A stretch of 64,000 nt of DNA from Campylorhamphus procurvoides. Lineage: Eukaryota > Chordata > Aves > Passeriformes > Dendrocolaptidae. Below the pieces are notes generated by a model. The model was not told where the DNA came from, ran no database searches, and saw nothing but the letters and a program-made list of their open reading frames with translations. The position numbers and the translations under genes are program-made. Below, piece by piece: positions 21,294 to 33,889 of this stretch. The DNA lies in the NCBI GenBank assembly GCA_013396655.1, contig WBMV01008244.1, forward strand, positions 249,019-313,018, in the 5' to 3' direction. Every line of letters starts with the position of its first letter. The stretch's first letter is position 1.

Positions 21294-24200
21294 TGCTGCA
21301 TTCATGGCTGGAGAGCCTGCAATACAAGCACCAGTAAACTGTGTGATTTTTTCCAATAGGCAGAATGAATTAAAAATTTGTCAACTGCATGAGGCCACAG
21401 AATGTCTGTAAAGGAGCAGGAGCTGATTGCAGCCACTGCTGGGTTTGTATCACTGTGGCGTGGAGCTCTGTGCCCTGCTTTGCTCAAAACCATGATTACA
21501 AAGCACAGCTCTGGAAATTACACCACTTTGTTCTGTTAGTCATAATTTTTCCCACTCAGTGACATTTGAATATTTGCTCTCTTCAGCTGATACTTTCCTC
21601 TGAGAAGTTCAATTGTCTAGAAAACAACCTAAGTACATATTTAAGGAAAACAGTTTGTATTTCTGGGTTAACATTTCAGCTGCTGCAGAACTGTTTCTTA
21701 CATTTAGCCACCTTAGGAGGAAAAATGTTCAGTCTATCTATGACAGGAAGGAAGAAACTCCCCAGAAAATTAACTCAGTTGAATGGTGGTACCAGTGCCA
21801 TTTTTTTTCAGAATGAGCCACTGTATCCTGAGATATTTCCTGTACAGCCTGTGGGGCAAACACTTGAAAAGCTCTTTCAAACACAGTAAGGGCTTCAGGC
21901 TGTTCTTGTTAGCACATGGCTAAGTGGTGGGGGCGTGTTAATGAGTGACCTGCTGTGTGTGAGGCACAGTGGGGACATTTCCACGTGCTTGTGGCAGTTT
22001 AGTGAGGCTTGACCTTTATTACAATACACATTTTCATAGTATAACATGGAAAGTGTTCTCAGCTTTAAGTAATTCTTGGGAGAACATGCTCTCTCTCCCC
22101 CAGATGCAGCTTTAATAGGCTTCAGGACTCCAGCAAGAGAGACACTTTGCAGCCAAATTATTTCCCTGTCCCACATCCGGCCACAGGGACCGGGTAGAAT
22201 TGGGCTGTGCAGAATAACCCAACAACCCTGGAAGCTACAGCTGAGCACTAAGAAAGTAAAGGATGTGGCTGGAATAAGGTGTTTGGAAAAGCAGTCAAGC
22301 TGAAGGTTTTCTTGTGGTGGTGTTAATGTGTGGACAGGGCAAAGCCACATGTAGGTTCAGTAGGACATGGCTTTTGTTGTGGAAAACACATTTCATTTAT
22401 AGGTAGTTCAATCTTACCACATAAAAATTACATTCCTATAACTGCATAAAATTGGTAACACTTGGGACTAAATGCAGAAACTATGAAAAACCCCATATTT
22501 GTCTCTCCTGTGTTAATTTTAACTGTTCCTGGGCTTTGAAGATGCCACGTTGGTCCTCATAGAAGATGAGCTACAAAATTCACTATTGATCTTTTGAAGC
22601 TGCCTGGATGGTTCTTAATTAAATACAGAGATTGTCTTTAATTCCCTTGAATTGCTCTTTGCTGCCGCTGTCAGGTGTTGAGCAGCTCCTAAATTTCTAT
22701 TATGGTGAAAAAATGGGAGCTAAGTGTTATAAGTCCCACTGTCATAAACTTCCATCCTAGCAGAGCAGAGATGCAATGCTCAGCTCTGTTGAGAGCCGAG
22801 TTTAGAGGTTCTGAAGGAGAAGAATCTGAAGATTTTGAGAAGCTCTGGCACTAGGAATGAGCTGTTTTAAGATTACCCAGGGCTGGAGCTCTGCAGTCTA
22901 CTTTCCTTTAGTCCTGTGCACCATTGCCCAAATTTAATACATTGAAATATTAATTATGAAGTTGAAAAAAAGGGCTGACAAAACCCCAGCAGTTTAAACT
23001 CTAACGGCTTTAGATTCACATATGCAACAAAACATCAAGTGCGGTGATTTTGTGATGAACGAAAACATTTAGGTGTCAGACTCTTGCAAGGCAGCAGAAG
23101 CATTTTTCACTCTGGTTTTGGCTGATGCTTCATCTCTCCAAGGATTTTTCTGCAGGATAACTGTAGCTCTTGTCCAGCAACACAAAGTCCCCTCTACCTG
23201 CTGCTTAAACAGGAATTAGCTTTGCAGTAACCTGGAATGTTGTTGGGAGGAATTTCCCTCTCTTCCATCCCTCCCCAAAGGCAAAATAATATTTTACTCT
23301 TTTTTGCTATTATAACGTATGGATTAAAAAAAAGATATTTTAAAAATCAGTGAAATTTTCCCAAGAATGTTTTTTATTATATATTGACTCACTTAAAGAA
23401 TGAGAGAAAGTTCAAGTTTTGCTGATGGGAAATGTTCCAGGTGTTGTTGGGGAAAACTGTGTGTTTCTCATGTGTCTGTCATCTCTTCCTGTGTTTTGCC
23501 CCAGTCTGGGTTTGTATATGGTCTAACACTGCACTACAAAACATGCCTCCCTTTGCTTCAACGTTCCCTAGTGCTGTGGAGTGTAAGCATTCCTGTGGAA
23601 AAATGGTCCTGGAAGGAACCAGAACATTTTCCTTTGTGACTGAGGGTGGTTTCATTGAGTCCGTGTGGTGATTGTATTAATTAGATGGTGTTAATTTGCA
23701 ATGTTGCCACCCTTGCGTAGGGACCAGCTCTGTGCACTGCATGCACATTGCCGCATAGATCTGAATAAGTGTGTGCTGGGCTTCAATGACTTGGCTAAAT
23801 TAAATCTTCTGCTTCCATGGAAGCAATTCCTGAGCCCCAGAAGCAGGATGTGGCCCCTGTGGTTTTATTGCAGCAGCTCAGTGCTCATCTGCCTGCCTGG
23901 GATTCTGAGATTCTGCCAGCTCAGACACACTTGTTCAGGTGTTCTCCTACTGTTGGAAGGCCCAGGATTCACCTGGAGGTGTTAGGGCCCTATCTGAGCA
24001 GTATTAATAGGTGACATTAGTTATGGTCTGGGCAAAGCCTGTGCCTCAGACCTTCCCCCAGCTTGTCTGTGATACCAAGTTACTTGTGCATGATCTTGTG
24101 CAAGTTACCTGTGAATGATTTGCAAGGACAATGCACGTGATGTTGTGAAATCAGAGCCTGTGACTCCCTGTATCAACTTACAAAATGATTCAGTGTCTGT

Positions 24201-26006
24201 CGTAAGGGTTTATGTTGAAGGACAAGCAAGCCCTGCTGGTGTCTGAGCTGTTTATGAAAAGCTGCTGAGAAAGACCTTGGGGAAGGTCCTGGAACAAAAC
24301 ATTTGCAACTCTGGGATGAAGATGAACCACTGGTGGGAAAGCAGAGCTGATAACAGCAATCTTATTTCAAAGGCGTGTTCCCTCCCAGCCCCAGGGAGGT
24401 GTGGAAGAGCATTCCTGCCATCCTGCTCCCTGAGGGGAGGGTCACTGGGTGAAACTGGGATGAAGGATGCAGGATTCATGTGGGATGGAGAGGGAATTCC
24501 ACCAGCAGGGTTCTGATGAGCTGAGTATCACCAGGCAGGGCAGGAGCACGTGGCACCAGCTGCTGTGGGTAACTGGTGCTTTTAGGGCTTTTCCAGCTGT
24601 TTTCTTTCCCATGTCAGGATGAGATCAGGCTGGATGTGGGCACAGGAGTGTTGCTGCCATGGGATGGTTGAAACTTAAGAGCTGCTGCCTCAGCTCAGGG
24701 AGACTTTGAACTCTTCCCTCTCCATTTTGCCAGAAGAGGAAGATGCAGCTCTTACATTTTGCCTGGATCAAAGCCAAAAGCCATATCATCCCCTTTCCCA
24801 GGCTGCCTTCTCCTAAGTGTCTCATGACCACTTTCCAGTGGGGAATAAATGCTGGGAATGCACTGAAGCTTGAATTGCTTTATTTATAATTGCCTTATTT
24901 GAGCACCTGTACCACTTGGATCCTTCCATTCCTCCAGCAAGGCCTTTTTCCAGGAGCCCTTTCAGTGCTGGTGCTCTCTAATACAAGCTCCTTACAGGAG
25001 CTATCTCTTCACAGCTTGGCTTTCTGATGCCAGTCCTCTCCAAGAGGACCAACATGGCTCTTGGAGGCGGCAGGCCAGCTGCTTCCCTGCTAAACCCCCT
25101 GAGGAATGGTCAGTGTTCCTGAGTGGGAACAGCCTGGGCTGCTTTCCCTGGACTGTGCTGTTCAAACCCACTGTGGGGCAGCGATGGACAAGCCCTGTCC
25201 ACCACCCTTGGTTATATTTTCCCAAACCTCTTGAGCTGGGAATTTAGGGAATCCTGTTGGCAACACTTGCCCAATTCTCTTGTTCAGAAAATTCAGAATG
25301 TTGCACTTACAACTGGTTCAGTGTTTAAAAGAAATAGTCCCATATTTTAAAAAGAAATTAAATCCATGTATATAGTTGTATTAAGATCCATCTGTATAGT
25401 TGTATTTCATCCCATTGTTATTCCACTGTAAAAGATAAGGAGTTTTTTCTCCAAGCACAGCCTTCTGTGGTATCTTCAGACATGGGTCTTCAATTAAGCA
25501 CTTTCAGAGTTAGATTTTTCAAATTTAAGAGCAAATATTCTTTTGGAGAGGTTGAAAATTAGTGGGCTTTGTAAAGCTCTCTTCAGAGGCTTTTACAGAA
25601 ATGTTAAGGAACCACTTGAAGAGATAAGAAATGTTCATTAAAATCCTTGGAGGAAGTTTTGCTTCCATCTTTCTACCACAGGCAGAGACAAAGATGTGAA
25701 AGCAGAAAGAACTGATCTTGTGAAATAGTTTGATTTCAACTGGACCATTGCTGAACATTTCTGGGGTGGAAAAATTCATGTGGGAGTTTCTTTGTTCTTA
25801 CATTGATGCTGGTTACAGGAGTTTTTCTCACAAATTGCTGTTTATATCAATGATTTTTTCCCCTTTTCTGTAAGATATTTCTTTGTTCTGTCTGTTCTTT
25901 GGTCTGTGCCAGGTGTGCCTCATGCATCAGTCCTGTAATTCAGCCAAGATGTGGTTACAAGCTTAATGTGAACCATAAATATATATGTAGGATTCCTTGA
26001 GTTATT
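21294..26006. other. 4.7 kb CR1-free DNA, no gene recognised
   Basis: A repeat-poor block. Frames such as 21895-22350 (minus, 151 codons), 21566-21889 and 23400-23639 (plus) are of chance length and unfamiliar. At 24076-24094 and 24101-24119 two near-identical 19-bp copies (caagttacttgtgcatgat type) form an imperfect 25-bp period. AT-rich complex stretches lie near 22380-22640 and 23280-23400. No promoter or exon is defensible. Confidence 0.5.
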
Positions 26007-26194
26007 TTGAGGGTGGGGAAATGCTAAATTTAGGGAGATGCCCCATCCCTGGAAGTGTCCAAGGCCAGGCTGGACAGGGCTTGGACCAACCTGGGGTAGT
26101 GGGAGGTGTCCCTGCCCATGACAGGGATGGAACAAGATGATCTTTAAGGTCCCTTCCAACCCAAACCAGTATGTGATTCCAAGATTCTGTGATT
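26007..26194 (+). mobile_element. CR1 LINE fragment with altered interior
   Basis: The 3' part is clear: gccccatccctggaagtgtc, ttggaccaacctggggtagt, gtgtccctgcccatgac, aaggtcccttccaaccc and an octamer tail (gattccaagattctgtgatt). A ttgagggtggggaa block at 26007-26020 fits the usual upstream CR1 position. The ~20 bp between them is unrelated and AT-rich, suggesting a deletion or replacement inside the copy. Confidence 0.95.
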
Positions 26195-27017
26195 TGTAAA
26201 TGTATCAAATGGTTGTGAAGTTCTTTCATCTTAAATAACCAAACTCTGGGCATTTGCTAAATTGTTTTGCCTATTTTTATGCCAGAGTGATCTTTGAAAT
26301 GGCATTGTTCTTGGCTTTTCTTGATGGTTCTAAAATCCTGGCAAAGATTACACTGCAAAGTTTTTTTTCATGGTGTAGAACATGTCAGCAGTTGAAGATT
26401 TGGCCAAGTCCTGGCCTTGGTTTACGTGGAGATCCAGGCACAGTGAGGTATTAAACCTCTGGAATCCTTCTGTGGGCCTGGGCAGGACTGTCACTGTCAC
26501 TTCAGGGGTGGATTTGGGTTCTGTCCTTCCTGAGTGCTGTGTGAGAAGAGAACTTTGCATAACACAGTGAATACCTCTGCCCACTGCATGGGACAGTAAG
26601 AGGAGTGAGTTGGATTTCCATGTGCCATTCTTTCTGGGAAGTGCCAGCACCTGCAGCCTGTGTGTTATCAGGGTGAGGAGGGGTCGGGGAGAAGGGACGC
26701 AACAATCACTTCCACCTGTGTGTGCTGCTTTGAAAGGGGAAATTCATGGTGTGTGCATAAAAGATGAGTTGCTCTGATTTACTGCCGTACTTGAGGAGCT
26801 TCCAGCACCACGAGGCTGGATGACTGTGGGTGGGGATGCTGCTGGAGGGAGGTTTAAAAATCATGGGTGCATGCAAACTGCAGAACTTTGCCTCAGTCTT
26901 CACAAATCCCAAAGCATTTTAAACTGGGCTTGTACTCCTGATGGCTTCAGTCCCAGGAGGCTGGGGGGTTCTAGGGGAAGGGAGCTGAGTGGGGCTAGAT
27001 GCACAGCCCCTCCTAGG
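26195..27017. other. Unique sequence, no gene recognised
   Basis: Spacer between CR1 copies. Short frames on both strands (for example 26348-26650 minus, 100 codons) are unfamiliar. No RNA gene or regulatory site stands out. Confidence 0.5.
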
Positions 27018-27275
27018 ATCACAGAATCATAGAATCACAGAATCATAGAATCAGCTGGGTTGGAAAAGACCCTGAGATCATCCAGTCCAACCCTAGATCC
27101 AACCCCACTGTGATTACTCAATGATGGCACTGATGCCACATCCAGTCTCACCCTAAAAGCCTCCAGAGATCGAGAATCCACCACCTCCCTGGGCAGTCCA
27201 CTCCAATGCCTGATTACTCTCTCTGTAAAGAATTTCTCCCTAATATCCAACCTAACCCTCCCCTGGCAGAGCTTA
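27018..27275 (-). mobile_element. CR1 LINE fragment with full octamer tail
   Basis: Reverse-complement CR1 beginning with four intact 8-bp terminal repeats at 27018-27049 (atcacaga and atcataga alternating), then gctgggttggaaaagaccct, gagatcatccagtccaaccc and a gaatccaccacctccctggg block. The minus frame keeps C-terminal reverse-transcriptase residues (a '[13 protein letters not shown]' stretch around 27180-27220), typical of CR1 ORF2 ends. The intact tail and conserved frame suggest this is one of the younger copies here. Confidence 0.97.
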
Positions 27276-27601
27276 AGTGCTTCCTTCTCTGAAGCCAAGT
27301 GCCTGCCTGTCCTCCTTCCTCTTATTGCTGTAAATATCCACATGGTTTTAAGAACTGGAGATGAGATCAAGGGTTGGGCTTTATAATCAGCTTCTCCTTG
27401 ACAAGTGGAGAAGGGTTGCACTTGGTAAGAGTTAATGCACTTTCTGCTTTACAGCTTTTTCCACTGCTGCTCCTTAACAGTGAGTGATCCAATTGCACCA
27501 GTAGGACTGCTGAGCATCGATTCACTATTTTTTTCCTCTTTCTCCCTGTTTGTTTTAAGGGGGGACGGGGAGGGGAAAGCCAGTTGAGGAAAATTAAATT
27601 G
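27276..27601. other. Short spacer between CR1 copies
   Basis: The first ~60 bp could be a diverged continuation of the preceding CR1. A purine-rich patch (gggacggggaggggaaag) lies near 27562-27580. Nothing else is recognised. Confidence 0.45.
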
Positions 27602-27881
27602 TAGAATTGTTGAATATCCTCAGCTGGAAGGACCCATAAGGATCAGAGTCCAACCCCGGCCCTGCACATACACCCCAACAATCCCACCCTGGCCCTGAGT
27701 GTTGTCCAAACACTCCTAGTGCTCTGGCAGCCTTGGGGCTGTGCCCACTACCCTGGGGAGCCTGGTCAGCGCCCACCACCCTCTGGGGGAAGAACCTTTT
27801 GCTGAGATCCACCCTAAGCCTGCCCTGACACAGCTCCAGCCATTCCCTGGGTGCTGTCCCTACTCACAGAGAGAAGAGATT
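27602..27881 (-). mobile_element. CR1 LINE fragment
   Basis: Reverse-complement CR1 of the same subtype as 20237 and 54017: gaatatcctcagctggaagg, acccataaggatc, ccttggggctgtgcccacta, ggggagcctggtcagc, accaccctctgggggaagaa and ctccagccattccctgggtg. It keeps the ~39-bp block that the 20237 copy has lost. The 3' octamers are reduced to a single agaatt remnant. Confidence 0.96.
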
Positions 27882-29734
27882 GGAACCAACTCCTTGCACA
27901 GCTTGTGGTTGTGGAAATGTTTCTGCTGCACATTCTGTGAAGGATCAATTAAATCACCCAGGATTAAAGCTCCCTAGGCTGATGGGCAGGTGTTTCAGAG
28001 GAATGGTATTCCATGATATTTGTAGTAGGAGGCCCTTGCAATGTCAGTTTTTCCTGGCTGGTTGCTGTCTACTCCCTGAAAAGTGTTGTCATCTTTTGGA
28101 GTGGCTTTTAAAAGACTGAGGATGAAACAGGGGGTGGGAAAAGGCAGGAATTATGTGGGAAAAGCAGTGCCCCCACCCCCAACCAGCCTGTTCTGCACAG
28201 AGGGGTGGGTGAATGTGGCCCAGGTCTCACAGATGCCAGGGTGGACCCCTGAAGCTGTGCAGACGAACATCTCTGCATCGCTCCTTAAGTGTCTCTGCAG
28301 GGATGCTGCTGCCCCTTTATCCACAGCTTTGGGACCAGGAATTGCTTTTTTTTAAAATGGGACCCATCAATGAGTCCATGTTGTCCCAGTGCTTTGTGTT
28401 ACCTCTGCACAGTGCAGGGGGAAGGCACCAGAAGGTCCCATCTGAGGGGTTTCCAAGGAAGTTGCTGGTGGTTGCTGTGCTGGGATGAGCTCCTAACACA
28501 GAGCACGTTGTAACCATGGCAGAGGTTTCTGTTCATTTATTTCCAGCTTTAGTAATGAAAGAGACAAGATCAAGAAGAGTCTTTAGACTCTAAGTACGTA
28601 TTCACGGGAAGCTTAATGGTTTAAGTGTACACAGAAGGAAGAGCTCAGGGAGCTGAATCCAAACGAGAGATGAGAGGGAGAATCCCCAAAAGGGAGATGA
28701 GAACTGGCACATGGGACTGGGCTTTGTGCAGCTCTTCACCACTGATGATTCTTCACTGGACATCATAAATATATAGATATTTATAAGTGTAGATATCTTT
28801 ATGTATGTATATATCTGTGTGTGTTTCTCTGCTAATGATACAATTTTATCTACAGAGATAAAAAACAGACTAATTCTTAGAAAATTTCTACCTCTGCTTT
28901 TTTCATGGTGTCACTGTCATTCTGTCTGTGCCTGTGCCTGCTGCTGATCAGGTATGTCAGAGCACTGGTTTCACTGAATTCAGGTTAACAAAATCAATTA
29001 AAATGTCCAGGGACTGAAGTGGAGGACTCTCTGTAGGAATATTTGTTTCATTTGAGTCCAGTGATGCACATACTGATCATTCCTAGCAGCAGATTTAACT
29101 CTATATATGATTTTTTCACATATAACTATGCTTCCCTTTGCAGTTTTGGGGAGGACTTCTTAAAAAGCAAATACTAAAGGTCTGTAATGATCTGGGGGGT
29201 TCTGACTTGCCATTTTGCTTTTGATAGGTATTATATTTTGTCTGTGCCATTAAAAACACCTTCCTTCCTGTGCAGGACTGAATGTGGTTGAGGAATCCTT
29301 CTTTGAGGTGAGTAGGGTGAGCTGTAAAGGACAGAGAAGGGGACAGAAAGTTTGGGGAGTGTAGAAAGGTGTAGCAGTGTTTGTGTTTGTAATGACAGTC
29401 ACTCCCAGCCTGCAGGCTCAGAGCTACAGTGGATACAAACCAGGGAAAATCTGATCTTGGTTTCAGAGGAGTGGGACAGATCCACAAGGGAATCCTGTTC
29501 ACAGTGTGGTTTCTTGAGGCTCCTTGGCCCAAGAACCTTGTGATTCTGCAAGGCCAGCGACCTTGGTGGGATCCAGGAGAGATGATCCAGTTTTGGATCT
29601 CCTGGGATTTCGGTTTCTGCCACTGCTAATCAAGGAAAGAGAAGTGTGGCAGTGCTGAATCAGGACTTGGTGTTGTCTTGGGTTATGTGACTGAGCAACA
29701 GTGGGCTCTTTTTCAGGGTTCAAAGTGGGTGAAA
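27882..29734. other. Unique sequence, no gene recognised
   Basis: About 28765-28830 is an AT/TG-rich low-complexity patch (tatgtatgtatatatctgtg). Frames at 28083-28355 and 28213-28488 (plus) and 29116-29532 (minus, 138 codons) are unfamiliar and overlap others. No exon signals supported. Confidence 0.5.
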
Positions 29735-29906
29735 CAGAATCATAGGGGTCTTTTCCAGCCCTGATCATTCCAAGACTGTGAAGTCCAACCACTGCCCCAG
29801 CACTGCCAAGGCCACCACTCACCCACGGCCCCAAGTGCCACATCCACATGTTTTTGAACTTCCAGGGACCTCCCTGGCACTTCCCTGGGCAGCCTGTTCC
29901 AACAAG
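29735..29906 (-). mobile_element. CR1 LINE fragment
   Basis: Reverse-complement CR1: cagaatcataggggtctttt, a gtccaaccactgccccagc block, caagtgccacatccacatgt, tttttgaacttccagggacc and cttccctgggcagcctgttc. On the minus strand a short 'NRLPREVPGRSLEV' stretch recalls the CR1 ORF2 C-terminus. A small insertion/deletion scrambles the part next to the tail. Confidence 0.9.
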
Positions 29907-32467
29907 GTGATGAGAGTGTTGGGCTGGGTGACCCCTTTGCAGGCTGTTGCCATATCCCTATGTTAACTCTGTCCCTGCTGCCAGGAGTGTCTCTCACCCT
30001 GTCCCCTCTCCTGGCTTTGGCTATTTTTTAATAGGGTCACTCTGTTTCTTTGCTGCAGGATATGTCTGCACACAGTTCTGTCTCTTTGCCAAGCAGTTTT
30101 AGCTTTAAAGTTCTGAAAATGGGTCAGCTCACAGCTGTAACAAGAAGTATCTACAGCCCCTGGTTATTACTTGCAATATGGTCACAGTTTTTACTTTGCA
30201 GCAATGCTGGCAAAAAGGGGAATATTTTCTGCAAAATTGGGGGCATAAAGATTTCATGCAAACATAATTCCTGGGCATGTTCAAATCACCTGGGGAGCTG
30301 GGATCTTCACCCTGTCTTGGGCTTCAAATGCTGCAGCCAATTCCAGGAGGGATTTAGTACAGTCAGATAAGACACCCCCTGTCTGCATGGCCCTTGGGAA
30401 AGGTTCAGCTAAGACTCAGGTGCACTGGACTGAAGCTGTCTGAGAGTTTGCACCCAGAGAACAGTGAATATTGGTAAAAATGCTTCCTTTAAGGTAATAC
30501 ATTAAAATAATCGTGCCATGATGACTCTGCTGGCAAGTCCTTTGCTCACAGCACTGAGGGGCTTCTCCCTGGGCATTGTACATGGCTCTGTAATCACTGC
30601 CTGGATCGCTGAGTGGGTTTCCTCTGTCCCAGCGGGGAACAGGAATCTCTGGGAAATGCCTGTGGGATCCCTGTTGGGCACACAGGGAAGCAGTTCAGGA
30701 TGCCTGCGTTCCAGTGCAGGAAAAATTTGCTTGGCATTTTCTTTCTCTGGAAAGCCTCTTGCTCCAGGACTCCTCCTGCCTGGTTTTCTTTGCTAAAACT
30801 GTCTCTGAGCTCAGAATCACAGCAATCTGAATTTCCACCCCCCCCAAGGTCTGGGGAAGTTTGACAGAACATCTCCAGGTACCAGTGAGGAGTGCAGGTC
30901 ACGCTACATACTGCAGTTTATACTGTATATTGCAGTTCTATCCTAAAACCAGCATAAATTGAAATGCTTAACTTCAATTTAGACTTTAAAACTGTGGCCC
31001 AGCATCGTCTTCACCCCTTTTTACTTGCAAAAGGAAGTCTGGAAATAAGGAAATTTTGAGCACTGCTGGATAAATTCTGATTGAAAGAGACTTCTCCAAA
31101 GAAAGCTGTTGTCCCTTTCCAGAAGGACCAGATCTCTTTTGATAGAGACAAAAACATGCCCCTGATTTATTTTATTAAATCACCCACGTGTTTGTTAAAC
31201 CTGGTCACCTCCATCACTCTCCTGGCTGATATTTCTCAAAGAGACTTATGAGGTATTGGATTTTCTTCAGTTTACAAGAAGCTGCAAACAAGTTCAAAGG
31301 AAATGTCTTGCCTGGTGTTGGAGAGGAAGGTTTTTATCCCATAAATAGCTAAATCAGAGAGCGGGTGTTGCAGTGGTGGCGGTTTGGAGATGAAGGTTTG
31401 ATTCCCTCTTTAATGGGACCTGCCTGGGTAACCTGCCTTAAGTGGGAAGTTTATGATAGCTCAGCATGCAGATATTTAAATGCTATTAATTAGAATATTT
31501 CTGAATTTCCAGCTGTTTCAATTTTGATTATACTTTTGAAACAAAGAATTTTCTTTAAAGCACTAAAGGCAGTGTTCTCCTTATGCTGCTGGGAGAATGC
31601 AGCTTGGGGGAGTTTTTCCCATCTCTCTGCCTGGATAAAGGAGACAATCACATTTTTCTGTGTGGAATTCAGCAGGTTCACATGTCTAAGTCTTGCAGAT
31701 CATACATTAGAGGCAAAAGAAATGCCAGTGGCTTTCAGCTGGCTGAAGGAACAGAAAGATGTGAACATCAACCCAGTACTGAAAAGAGAAGAAAGCAACA
31801 TGAATCTGAGCTTTGAAGTGGAAGTGAGAGAGCAAAAATGTATTTCTTTAGGAAAAAAGTAAACTGCAACTTTTTGGAGGTTCTAAGAGGCAGAAAAGCC
31901 TTTTAGGAGTATTTGTGGCAGTTGTAGTGTTTGAGTATCAGTGCTGGAAGTTAAATACCTTTCTTTAGCTATTTCTGTTTATATATTCAGTAAGTAGCTT
32001 TGGTTTTAGAGGATATATTCTTATAAATAGTTTTATATGTGCTTAAAATGTGCTATGATAAGGAGGTGAGTATTATTTTTTTATCTATCATTCCTTTTTC
32101 TAAAATGTGTAACAATCTACCAGGGACAGGGAGGGTGAAATGCAGAGTCTGCAGGAATTTTTCATTGCATTTAGGTAAATACTTCAGCAAGTTTTCTGGG
32201 GCAGTGTTTAAAAACGGGGCAAAATAATTCAAAATCTGTGCTGGATATTTCGACCTCTGCTTTTGAAACGTTCTTAGTACATCATGGTTTGTTTGTACTA
32301 AATACCTCGCTCTGTAGAGTGGGTTTTCTTTAGAGGGCAAATGAAATAGTTTCCTATCAGAAAATCCTGAGGTTTCTGTGCACCTGTAAACACTTCAAGT
32401 TAGTTTCAGCCAAAAATTTCAGCCAAATAAACTTAGGGTGTGTTGCAACCCAATGGCTCAAGCTCAG

Positions 32468-32491
32468 AGGGTTCCTCAGAAGGTTCCTCAG
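32468..32491. repeat. 12-bp tandem direct repeat
   Basis: Two adjacent copies, ggttcctcagaa and ggttcctcagag, differ at one base. It is a small local duplication with no evident function. Confidence 0.8.
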
Positions 32492-33342
32492 AGGTTCTGC
32501 AATGTGGGACAACGTTTACACTCAGCCCAGGACTCTGGTGCCTGCACAGATTAACACAGGGATGGGTTTTTTGAGTTGAAATTTGTTGCTGCTTTCCAGT
32601 TATCAACATCTTCCTCATCTGACTGTGCAACTCCAAATGTGAACACAAACAATGGTCAAAACACTGGGATTTCCAGTGGAATCCAGTATTTCCCAGTAAT
32701 ACAGTGTTAATTCTGTGAGTAATAGCATAACTCAGAGATTGCTCAAATATAAAATAATCTGTCCTGGTTGAAATCGAAAAGGTGACACTTTCCACCCTAA
32801 GTCCTGCTTATATGGAACAGTTGTGAAGATATTACTTGACCTTTTATCTGTATGGAGTTTTGGGTGAGTAAGGGCAATAAATGCTTTTTGTTTTGATCGT
32901 TGCAAAAGCAAACCAAACCAAATCCCACTCCCCAACAGAAGATTTACTGGCAATTTGGATGAATAATAAAGGTATGATTAAAAAGGCAAATGGGAACAAA
33001 CTGGTTAAAACTGAATCATTAATATTTCAATACCCAGGGAGTAGAGGAATTCAGTCTTTCAGTGCAACAGTGTTTGTGTGCTCATTATAATACTAATGAT
33101 AATTTAAAACAGTAGCTGCCTCAGAACCTGATTTGCCCCATCCAACTTTTCCCCTTTCCTGGGGAAATTAATTTGGCTGGAAGGAATTTTCATTGCCTTT
33201 ACTTTGTTTTCTGCAGCTCTTTTTCAACTGTTCTGGTGTGCATGAGAGCGAACTTCTTGTTTTAATGAGGGATGAAAACTTGGAAGTAGTTTATACTTTG
33301 CCCCAAATAGCTGAAACTGCAGAAAAACCTATTGAATTTTCT

Positions 33343-33391
33343 GTTTGTTTGTTTGGTGGGTTTTGTTGGTTTGGTTTCGTTTGGTTTTAGT
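33343..33391. repeat. GTTT/GGTTT-rich low-complexity tract
   Basis: The plus strand alternates ttgtttgtttgg, gggttttgttggtttgg and tttcgtttggttttag with no fixed unit. It is similar in texture to the T/G-rich stretches at 9585 and 19357. Confidence 0.75.
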
Positions 33392-33889
33392 TTCTATTGT
33401 CCATTGTGATCATTTCCTTGCCTGAACCAATATAAAAGGCAGTGGACATGACGTGCTGACACTCTGGTTCCTGTAGCTGATTCCTTGGCATGTTTGGAAG
33501 GCTGAGCTGGGATGGGGTTCCTCCCTCGCCTGAGAATTGTCAGTTCTCCTTGGTTTCATTTTCCTTTGAGAAGTCACTCCCCAGTCTGTATTTCTGTGGC
33601 TGCTCCTGCTCCAGGAGCACAGTGGGATGTCTGCTTATGCCTTGCCTGGGGGTTGGAACAAGGAACCGGGAAAACAGGGAAGATTCCAGCTATACATTTT
33701 GGGTTTGTCTGAACACTGCATTCAATCAGTGCCAGCCACTGGTTGGGTTGAAGTGGTGAGAACAGGCAGTTCTGGGAGCAGCCCCTCTGCTGAACCACTT
33801 TTATGAGAAATGACAGGTCTCACTGCTCATGGGCTGCTTCTCTTTGCTGTGTTCCCATCAATCCAAGGGCTAGATAAGTTAATCTTTTC

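Larger units (their letters stand above)
29907..33889. other. 4.0 kb CR1-free DNA, no gene recognised
   Basis: At 30037-30057 a good acceptor-like tract (ctctgtttctttgctgcag) precedes a 106-codon open plus frame (to 30370), but there is no matching donor or family. 31524-31862 carries a 112-codon plus frame of no known family. 32468-32491 is a 12-bp direct repeat (ggttcctcagaa, ggttcctcagag). 33343-33391 is a GTTT/GGTTT-rich low-complexity tract. AT-rich complex sequence occurs at 31440-31560 and 31960-32100. Confidence 0.5.

Noticed and set aside
24076..24119. Two 19-bp near-identical copies with 25-bp period
   Set aside because: Only two imperfect copies; recorded in the segment description but too weak for a separate repeat call.
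30037..30370. Strong acceptor-like tract followed by a 106-codon frame
   Set aside because: No donor, no polyadenylation evidence and no family; such tracts are common in introns.
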